In this document: positions 56,518 through 64,000 of the stretch, piece after piece
Layout of the letters: the number at the start of each line of letters is the position of its first letter
Position numbering within the stretch: position 1 is the stretch's first letter
Origin: Rhynchopus euleeides
Lineage: Eukaryota; Euglenozoa; Diplonemea; Diplonemida; Diplonemidae
Assembly: GCA_963210315.1 (NCBI GenBank)
Contig: OY723317.1
Span: 1,054,001-1,118,000, forward strand
Direction of reading: 5' to 3'
Length of the DNA: 64,000 nucleotides
Position numbers and translations under genes: made by a program
The notes under the pieces: generated by a model
Database searches by the model: none
Seen by the model: only the letters and a program-made list of their open reading frames with translations
What the model was told of the DNA's origin: nothing

Positions 56518-57082
56518 CTGCCCAAACAGGTAGTGCATGGTTTGGGCTGAATTAATTTCGAAAAAATGGGAAGGTAGTGCCGGCACGACCTGCCGGCACT
56601 ACCTGGATTATTTTTCAAGTGGGGGATGAGGATGGGTCCTCTGGAACCACCCCCTTCTTCCTGTATTTTTTAGCCCAAACCTGGGGTTTTCCAGCCAAAA
56701 CCCGGATATTGTCCCCGCTCAGAGCCAGATGTTCGCTACCGTGGCCTCCGGCGGCTGGGGGGCTCCGCCCCCCAGACCCCCCCTGTGCCGTATGCCTGCC
56801 TCGTAGATAGTCCTTTGGGTGCACAGCGAATGGAATTCAGACCACCCTCGTAGGCTCAGCAAGACGGCAGCTCACACAGAACAGTTACACCGCAAGGGAC
56901 AACTCCGGCGGCTGGGGGGCTCCGGGTCTACCGGTAGCTGTGGACACTAGTCGGCAAGTTCATGGTCCATCCCCATGGGTGGCGCAAACGGCCCCCTCCA
57001 GCACTCGGGGTTTCTTCTTCATCCGGGGGTTCTTCTTCATTTTTTCGAAATTTTTTGGCTGGCACTACCTTGGTTTGGGCAG
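56518..57082. mobile_element. TIR element (CTGCCCAAAC ends) carrying a SINE fragment
   Basis: The left end CTGCCCAAACAGGTAGTGC is inverted at the right (GGCACTACCTTGGTTTGGGC, then AG). An internal palindrome GGTAGTGCCGGCA...TGCCGGCACTACC repeats the terminal word. The GC-rich CCACGGTAG/GGCGGCTGGGGGGCTCC block of the SINE-like repeat occurs inside in reverse. No target duplication was resolved. Confidence 0.6.
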
Positions 57083-58065
57083 ATTATTTTTTTCTGGAGA
57101 TTCCATTGACCTCACTGGAACCAACCCAAACCGCTCTTTATTTATGTTTTTTTGGGGGGGAACCCGATCTCCGTTCAACGAAGAACGCCCCCCCCCCACT
57201 TTCATTTGCCTCCCACCCCCACCCCCCTCCTCTCTTGAGATTCGCCCGGTTCAACTTTTTTGTCGGTATCAGCATTTGTTATCCCCCTTTGCAACATGTA
57301 GGGGGGGAGGGGGGAGACCAGTCTGAACGTTTTTATATGAAAAAACACAATTTTGTAGTGGTGGTGCTGGTGGGGGAGTGGGGGGGGGGGGGGGGGGAAG
57401 GGATGAGGAGAGAGCTCTCACAGTCCTTTGAGCTGGGCACAACCCCCCTGCCCGGCAAGACAATAATCAATAAAAAACGTCGCACACACACACAAAAAAA
57501 ATATCACCACGCACACTCACACATGTACACACACAACACGCGTGCGCGCGCACCGTTCACAAAACTTCCGTCAAAGTCCCGGGCAACTAACTCACTCTGA
57601 AACCATGTCAGAGAGAAGCAGTCGGGCAACGAGTGTGGGAAGGGGGGTAGTCGGGGGGTCGTGATCGCGCGGCACATGCGAGTGCGAGAGAGTGTGAGCG
57701 TGCAAGGTGCTGTGTATGGGCCGCAGTTGTGGGCAGCTTTTTTTTTTTCTTGCCCCGAAAACCCCACAACAAAATACAACGGGCAGGGCGGGGCCAACCC
57801 GTCTCTATGGGCGGGTGGGGGTTGATGAGCTGGGCAGGTGGGCGGGGGTGGGAGCGGGGGGAGGGGACCAGGGGAGTGGGCCGGGGTACGGAGGTTCACA
57901 CCGCAGCCCAGCCCAGCCCAGCCAGCCCCCCCACCCCCGCCCCCCCCACTCCGCCCCACCCTCTATGACTGACTCTTCCGTTGTCTGTGGCCTATTTTTT
58001 GTCTTTGAGAGAGGTCGGGGGATGAACCGCCAACAGAAGCTAGGTTTGCTGGGATCATCTCGCCA
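57083..58065. other. Intergenic
   Basis: Poly-G runs near 57380, a C-rich patch near 57190 and CA repeats near 57485-57540. No gene was seen. Confidence 0.5.
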
Positions 58066-59642
58066 TTACGCCACCTGGCCCACCTGGCACTCGCGGCCGC
58101 GTGCGCACATGTATGTGCCATCCGACTTGCTGATAAGGTACATCAACTTGCGGGACCTGCGAAAACAAATAAGGTTTTGTTGCACGGTGGGTGGGGGGTG
58201 AGGGTATGTGATCCTTTTCTTCCTGCCAGAGAGCCACCGTCACATTTTGGCGTCGCGCTGCTCAGCTTTTTGATTTTTTTTTGCATACACGCAGTGTGAT
58301 GTGGAGGCCGCACGGCAAGGAAGTTGTCTGCTGATTTTTTTTGCCAGCTGGTTTAACTGAGCGGGCAGCAGGGAGAAGAGGCGGCGGGTGGGTGGGTGTG
58401 CAATGCCCCCCTTGCACCCCCGTGTACCCCCCTTGCTTGGCGTGTGAAGGAGTGATATGTTGTTGCTTTGGTCTACTCATTACGAGGGACGAATCATCGC
58501 GACGTCGCAAGGTAACGAATACGTGGGGTGGTGTGAATCAGTCTGGATGTGGCACTAACAATTTTGCTGGGCAGGGGGAGGGGGGTGTTCTGCCGGAGAA
58601 AGTGGTAAAAAGAACAAGATGTGCAGCGTTTTTTTTCAGGCATACTTCTGGTGGGTGGTGCAGTACCCGGTTGTGCCGTCGCCCTCACCGCCCTGCTGCA
58701 GCTTCGGCTTGCACTCCTCGTTCATCTTGCACTGGTACCGGCCAGTTGCTGTGTTGTACTCCAGGCAAGACGCGCTGCGCTTCTTCTCGTGCATGGCGCA
58801 GTAGTCAGGCTGGCCACCGCCGTGCCCGCCGTAGGCAGGGAAGCCACCCCCGTAGGAGCCACCCTTGCCCTTGCCCTTGCCGCCCTGCGCGTAGCGCTGG
58901 TACCCGCCGCCACCCCCGCCGTAGAACATGTCACCGCTGCCGCTCCCGCCACGGTGGCCGCCTGCCTCAGGGGATTGGCTGACCTTGCAGCGCGCCTCCA
59001 CGAGGCACTCCCACTGGGGGCCGCTGGAGGTCATGACCTGTGTGTTGTGTGCAGTGCAGGAGGGCCCATGCGGCAGGATGCAAGCTTCAAGAGGGAGGGC
59101 AGCCTTCAAAGCGACCCACACCACACACTACACCCGCTGGGTGCCGTCGTTCATACCTGGTGCAGCTGGCGGGGCGAGCGGCGCTTGCCGTGTGCGTGGC
59201 ACACCTCAGGCTGCTCGGGGTGGACAATCACGTGCCCCTGTGCGATGAGCTGTGCCGTGGAGGTGTTGCTGCCGCCGCCGCCGCTGTAGTTGCCACCCTT
59301 CTTGCCGCCGCCGTAGCCGCCGGCACCGGCGCCGGCACCGTAGCCACCGCCGTTGAACCCGCCGCCGCCACCACCGAAGGTGGACGGCCCCTCACCACCG
59401 GGCTTGCAGGCGCTGGACGACTTGCACCTGTGTGGGGAGTGGGAGGTGTGGGCAAAAGGCATTTGAGGCATTTTTGGGGAATGGCGGTGTGTCCCACCCA
59501 AGAAAGGAGCAGAGTTTTCTTTTCCCCACAGAGGCAGCTCCAGAAAGGAAGGAGCAGCCGCATACCTGAACTGGCCACCGCCGATGTCATCCAGGTTGGC
59601 GATCGTCCGCATCTTCCCGTGTGTTCCGCACCGTTCGGACAT
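58066..59642 (-). CDS. Protein with four C-x2-H...C...C modules, paralog B
   Basis: Exons 59566-59642, 59157-59427, 58646-59037 and 58066-58156 join in frame to 276 residues. Introns start GTATGC, GTATGA and GTATGC, and all end AG. Modules: CGTHGKMR...FRCKSSSACK, CHAHGKRR...WECLVEARCK, CAMHEKKR...YQCKMNEECK and CTTHQKSRK...MCARGRECQ. Two Gly/Tyr-rich linkers (GGGGFNGGGYGAGAGAGGYG and GGKGKGKGGSYGGG) resemble RNA-binding RGG/YGG regions. Exon 1 is 77 bases, as in paralog A, and the first and last intron sites match A; the middle intron in module 2 is absent from A. The leader may start after CCCCTTAG. A C/D-like RNA array lies just upstream. Confidence 0.87.
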
Positions 59643-59886
59643 TGTAAATTCCTTCTTTTTTGTTAGTTCTAAGGGGGGGGGGGGAAGGGTGGTACAAAAG
59701 AACGCACAAATGGGGGGGGGGGGTTGGTGAAGGAGTCCGGTAAAACTAATCAGCGACGGTCGTCTCGCCCTGCAGGGGTGTCGTGTGGGGTGTTGGGTGT
59801 GTGGGGTGGGGAGGTGTCCGGCGACGGCTCGTGCTGAAGTGAGGTGGGTGTGTGTGTCCCTCGTTCCGGGGCGGGAAGACATGGCA

Positions 59887-59979
59887 GCAATCAGCGAGCC
59901 AATAGATATCGAGACTCGTCACAGGGGCAAGCCCCTCTCGAACAGGTCTGTGAAAGAGATATGTGTGTCATCATCTTGC
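59887..59979 (-). ncRNA. C/D-box-like small RNA, copy C
   Basis: C box 59968-59974, D box 59891-59894, terminal stem GCAA/TTGC. First of four copies in an array with 191, 230 and 251-base spacing upstream of paralog B. Confidence 0.68.
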
Positions 59980-60077
59980 GCCGTGATGTGATGCGAACCA
60001 TGCGGGTATGTGGGGAGCCAGACAATACACGCAGCAGGACTTTCCTCGTTCCGGGGCGGGAGAACAGGACATGGCAA

Positions 60078-60170
60078 ACAATCAGCGAGCCAATAGATAT
60101 CGAGACTCGTCACAGGGGCAAGCCCCTCTCGAACAGGTCTGTGAAAGAGATATGTGTGTCATCATCTTGC
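60078..60170 (-). ncRNA. C/D-box-like small RNA, copy D
   Basis: C box 60159-60165, D box 60082-60085. The RNA body equals copy C while flanks differ, and the stem is weakened to GCAA/TTGT. Confidence 0.68.
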
Positions 60171-60306
60171 AGGGTGTGATGTGATGTGCACCGTGCGAGT
60201 ATGTGGACGTAGGAGTCGTCTGAAGGGTCTTTGGGGGTCACCTTCCCTTGACTTTGCTGATTGTGTCGGTGGTGAGCCAGACAAATAACGCAGCAGGACA
60301 GAGCAA

Positions 60307-60399
60307 CCAATCAGCGAGCCAATAGATATCGAGACTCGTCACAGGGGCAAGCCCCTCTCGAACAGGTCTGTGAAAGAGATATGTGTGTCATCATCTTGC
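60307..60399 (-). ncRNA. C/D-box-like small RNA, copy E
   Basis: C box 60388-60394, D box 60311-60314. Body identical to copies C and D; flanking spacer differs. Confidence 0.68.
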
Positions 60400-60558
60400 G
60401 ATGCATTTTGATGTGCTGCGTTGTGCACCATGCGAGGCTGTGGGCAGCAGCCGCCACCAGAGGCTGTGCACTGCACAGCCCTCTTGACTCTTCTGCCTGA
60501 GGCAGTGGCGAGCCAGACCCATCCCGACAACAACACGCAGCACAGCAGGACAGAGCAA

Positions 60559-60651
60559 CCAATCAGCGAGCCAATAGATATCGAGACTCGTCACAGGGGC
60601 AAGCCCCTCTCGAACAGGTCTGTGAAAGAGATATGTGTGTCATCATCTTGC
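60559..60651 (-). ncRNA. C/D-box-like small RNA, copy F
   Basis: C box 60640-60646, D box 60563-60566. Last copy of the array. A CAGAGCAACCAATCAGCG flank is shared with copy E. Confidence 0.68.
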
Positions 60652-61679
60652 AGTGTGTGCCGCCGTGATGTGCGTGTGATGTGATGTGCTCTGTGCGACA
60701 GCAGACCTCCACAAGACCGTGTATCGCACCTCCGAGAGTGCACAGAGCGCCATATTACGAAGAGCCTGCTGGGAGCCCCACACCAGATCAGAAGGGGTCA
60801 ACGGGGCGGGGGGGTGGGAGAAGTGGGGCAGGCGGGGATGGCGGCTTTGTCACGCTTGCCGCTGAAGTCGACAGCACCCCCCCTCTCCCCCCTTCCCAGC
60901 AGACGAAAAAAATCCCCCCCCTCTGGAGCTTTCCCTGCGACCCCTCGAATGGGCCGCCTGCAAATCGGTGGGGCCTTGGTAAACTGGCAGCATTTCTTGT
61001 TAGATGTAGAACCTGACGGCTGTTTCTTCCGAGAAGCAACTGCATCACAGAGACGCACCCTCTGCCGTGTGGGGCTGGAGGGGAGTGGGGGGGGAGGGGG
61101 GATCGGGGGAGACAGATGCAGAAGCCCTGTCGCAAAGCGTTCTGATTTCTCGGGGGGGGGGGGGGGGGAGGAGGGCAAACAGACAACACAGCGCACCCCC
61201 CCCCCTCCCTCCGTCCCCCCCCTGCCGTGTGGATCGTGGTCAACACAAGTCTAGGATGCCTCCCACCCCACCCCCCACCCCCTTTCCCCTCCCCGGAAAA
61301 TAGCCCCCGCCGTATTGAACGATTTTGAACGATTTTTGGCCGTGCTCGTCGCGTCCCCCGGTGAGGGGGGACGCTGTTTCGTGTTCTCCTTGCCGCACGG
61401 AGGCATTGCCTTACGTCGCCTCTTCCTCTTTTCCTTTATGGGCGGGTTAGTCTGGCTCAGAGGGCGGGACCGTGCTGATATGCACAGTGACGACTCTCCC
61501 TTTTTTTGTTGTGCCCGCCTCCTGCCGAGTCGTGGCTGCTGCCTCTCAGACTGGGGGCGGGCGGTCGCCGACGCTGACGCGCCTGGCGGCCCGTGGAAAG
61601 TGACGTGGGTCTGGGGGTGGGGGGGGGGGTGCTGGGGTGTCAGGCCGAAGCCCTTGACCGCTGTTGATTTTTGCAGGTT
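60652..61679. other. Intergenic
   Basis: Mixed sequence with G runs near 61085 and 61153 and C runs near 61195. A plus-strand frame at 60814-61254 lacks acceptor and family support. No gene called. Confidence 0.5.
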
Positions 61680-61967
61680 TCACGAGATCAGGTAGTCCTT
61701 CTCGCTGTGCTCCGTCACCCCTGCCTCAGCCAGGTAGCGTAGGGCCCCCTTGCAGTTGTGCAGCAGCAGGTTGTGCACGCTTGTGGCTGTGAGGTGGTGT
61801 CGGGCTGACGCTGTCGCGGGACAGCCGAAGAATAGGTGCTTCAGCGAGACCCCAGGCGGGGGGCTGTCCGGCGCAAGCTTCAGGCAGGGTTTGCACGGTG
61901 GTTGTGCGCTGCCCGGGACGTCGTGGTCGTACACACGTATTTCACACAAAAACCGTCCCCTCCCCAC
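61680..61967 (-). pseudogene. Possible retroelement C-terminal fragment
   Basis: An open frame of up to 95 codons contains CKPC, about 20 residues, then HLFFGCPATASAR, and a Leu-rich tail (LLLHNCKGALRYLAEAGV). C-x2-C...H-x4-C followed by CPxxxxxR is typical of the zinc knuckle at the C-terminus of non-LTR retrotransposon ORF2 proteins. No reverse-transcriptase domain lies upstream in the window, so this would be a 5'-truncated remnant. Family assignment is inference. Confidence 0.4.
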
Positions 61968-62068
61968 CCTTCACCCGTCACCCTGGTTTCCCACGCATCC
62001 TATCTGACCACTCCCTCCCGATTTCCCGATTGCCCGTTTGCCCACACCTAATCACAACAATGTGAAGC

Positions 62069-62327
62069 TTCTTGAGGAGTAGGACGCCCCCTCACACCAC
62101 ACCACACCCCCCCCCCAACCCACCACCAGTCCTGTGCAACCGTGTGGTTTGCGTGTAGGAAGGATAATCCCCCTTCTGTTATGTCGGGTAAAACTGAGGA
62201 GTAGGACGCCCGCTATTGAGGAGTAGGACGCCCCACCCCCACCCCAACCCACCACCACCAGTCCTGTGCAACCGTGTGGTTTGCGTGTAGGAAGGAGAAT
62301 CCCCCTTCTGTTATGTCGGGTAAAAAG
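62069..62327. repeat. Tandem duplication, about 140-bp unit
   Basis: GAGGAGTAGGACGCC followed by ACCACCAGTCCTGTGCAACC and TCTGTTATGTCGGGTAAAA occurs twice (from about 62073 and 62216), with an extra half unit at about 62200. No coding role seen. Confidence 0.75.
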
Positions 62328-64000
62328 GCAAGAATGTGGAAGGCAGGTGGGTGGGTATTAACAACAAGAAGGGGGGGGGAGAGAACCGGAAAGGGGGGAC
62401 GGGGGGGGATGAGGGAATGAAGTAGCAGATAGTAAGGCACAGAGAGAGGGGGCGGGGGCGGGGGGGTGGGTGTGGGAGAAAGTCACAGCATCATCACGTC
62501 AATCGTAGCGAGGACACAGAGAGAGAGAGTGCGTGTGTAGGTGCGTGAGTCAGTCAGACGTCAAAATGTTCTGTCGGTTGGCTTGTTGTTGCGTGAGGTA
62601 AGGGGTGCCAAAGCGGCCCAGGCCTCCCCCTCCGCTTGCAGCCCCTCCCCTCCCCCCCCACACACGCGTCACGGCTGCCAAAGGGGCTTTTCCAGCCGTT
62701 TTCATGTTGGTGTTGTACACAATAGACACGGTTTCACCAAAGGCCTTGTCAAACCGTGAATAAAGACGGGGGAAAAAACCGTGTGTCCCGCGGAACACGG
62801 CTGCATTTGTCTGGCGAGAGCAGCGAGAGGACGGAGGGTGTGGGTGGGAAGGTATGGGACAGACAAAACGCTGCAGTTCTCATCAGGGCGTGCGCCAGAA
62901 ACTCCCCGCCAAAAAAAAATTCCCCGTGCTCGTCGCAAACCCCTCCAGCCCGGCGAGAGGGAGCTGCTGTTCCGGATTCTTCTGCCCACACAGCAGATTT
63001 GTAGCAGGCAGGCAGGCGGGAAAGGGGAGGAGAGGGGGCTTGATTGATTGTCGAGAGTGAAGGGGGAGGGGGTGCACTGCGCTTTGGGTAAACCAAACGT
63101 TTGCTCATCGAAATAGAAGTGGGGATACGGGTGAGAGAGAGAGAGAGAGACAGTGTAGGGCGTGGGGCCTGAGAAAGCTGGCTGGCAGAGGGTCGGGAAC
63201 AAAAAGCTGGCGAGATGGATCGGCCTTGATGGAGGGGGCGGGGTGTGCAAGCAACCAAAAGATGAACGGCTGGGACCCCCGAAAACCCGGCGTGGGAACG
63301 ACGCAAAATCGGCCTATTCAGGGGCACCAGTGTGTTTCGACCACAGCCATTTGTTCTTTCCAGCAGCCAGCTCACAGCAGCTCTGCCACACATCTCGCGC
63401 TTCCTTCTGTTGCAGAGAGGAGAGGCTGTTGGAGGTTAGCTCAACAGGCTTTCAAGGCAGCACTTTCAAATCCAACTGTTTGCACGCAATAATCTCCGCA
63501 ATCCCTGCTTGCGCCTGCGTGGCTTGGCGTATTGCTCGCACAACATGCCGGCTTTTGACACACAAGACATTTTGACACAAGCAAGTCACTTTCCGTAATC
63601 TCACAGCATTTTTTTCCGGTATCGGCCACCACAAGCCTAAGACGACCGAGGTCGTGGCGTATACATAACATACCCCGCCAGAAGGCGTGTGCAGATCTTC
63701 CTCGAAAACACAAAAGAAACACCCGAGAATCCCCCAGATTATTTTCACCTTCCACCTTCCCCCCCTCCCCCCACGCATGCACACCATCTGCATTTCTGGA
63801 TCACCCGCCACCCAGCGACCCATTCTATATACCACAGGCCCTGTTCGGGGGGGGTGGGTCTGTTCTTGAATCTTTTCATCGCAGTGTGCATCACACCCCC
63901 GAGCACAACCCCCATCCCCTACCTTTTGCGGTCGATAGAAGGCAATATTTGGCTTTTCTTGCTAACAGCCCCCCCACACCCCCACCCACCCCCATCTCCT
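62328..64000. other. Intergenic to window end
   Basis: GA repeats near 62517 and 63133-63150 and several G runs. Short frames on both strands (such as 63452-63835 minus) have no motif or acceptor support. An exon of an intron-containing gene could be missed here. Confidence 0.45.

Noticed and set aside
60814..61254. 146-codon plus-strand open frame
   Set aside because: Wrong strand for host genes and translated from G/C runs at its end; no family.
63452..63835. 127-codon minus-strand open frame near the window end
   Set aside because: Balanced composition was tempting, but there is no motif or clear splice or start context.

Overview
This is a nuclear fragment of a GC-rich protist, most likely a euglenozoan and best matching a diplonemid; the assignment is inference. 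Every convincing host protein gene is on the minus strand. Each start codon lies a few to about 40 bases after a pyrimidine-rich ...AG that could be a spliced-leader acceptor. Four genes also carry short cis introns (eight in total), all starting GTATG and ending AG. A C/D-box-like small RNA gene occurs seven times between protein genes on the same strand. Dinoflagellates also have one-strand arrays and trans-splicing, but I did not see their spliced-leader relic.

Layout. 1-8000: two copies of a mitochondrial ADP/ATP carrier gene flank a C2H2 zinc-finger transposon, a small TIR element and a secreted/membrane protein with three Cys-rich modules. 9-23 kb: a coiled-coil protein, a two-pass membrane protein, a secreted propeller-like protein and a polyQ protein, separated by low-complexity DNA, a 110-bp hairpin repeat and a large palindromic element. 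23.7-31.3 kb: a second copy of the zinc-finger transposon, a SINE-like repeat, a GTCGAC repeat patch, and a second palindromic element with a 2-kb element nested in it. 31.5-37.3 kb: a 1906-residue protein with repeated DFADF motifs, probably an endocytic/trafficking adaptor. 40.7-41.9 kb: a Rab5-like GTPase in three exons. 42.4-44.4 kb: two abutting TA-flanked TIR elements. 44.8-48.4 kb: a ubiquitin-like/DUF4116-repeat gene with one frame break, and a small unknown gene. 48.6-60.7 kb: small-RNA copies and two paralogous proteins with four C-x2-H...C...C modules each (probable zinc-binding, likely RNA-related), plus a third palindromic element. 61-64 kb: a possible retroelement remnant and tandem repeats.

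The most unusual content is mobile. At least six elements start with CAC and are flanked by exact 2-bp direct repeats (AA, TT, CA, AA, CA, TA). They include long AT-rich elements built from self-complementary words, and autonomous-looking but broken 2.95-kb copies with a C2H2 zinc-finger protein. A second group of TIR elements uses TA targets, and two of its members sit inside the palindromic elements, where their empty sites can be read directly. Several introns pair a G-rich 5' half with a C-rich 3' half. The exon structures were built by hand from splice consensus and reading frame and have not been checked against transcripts.
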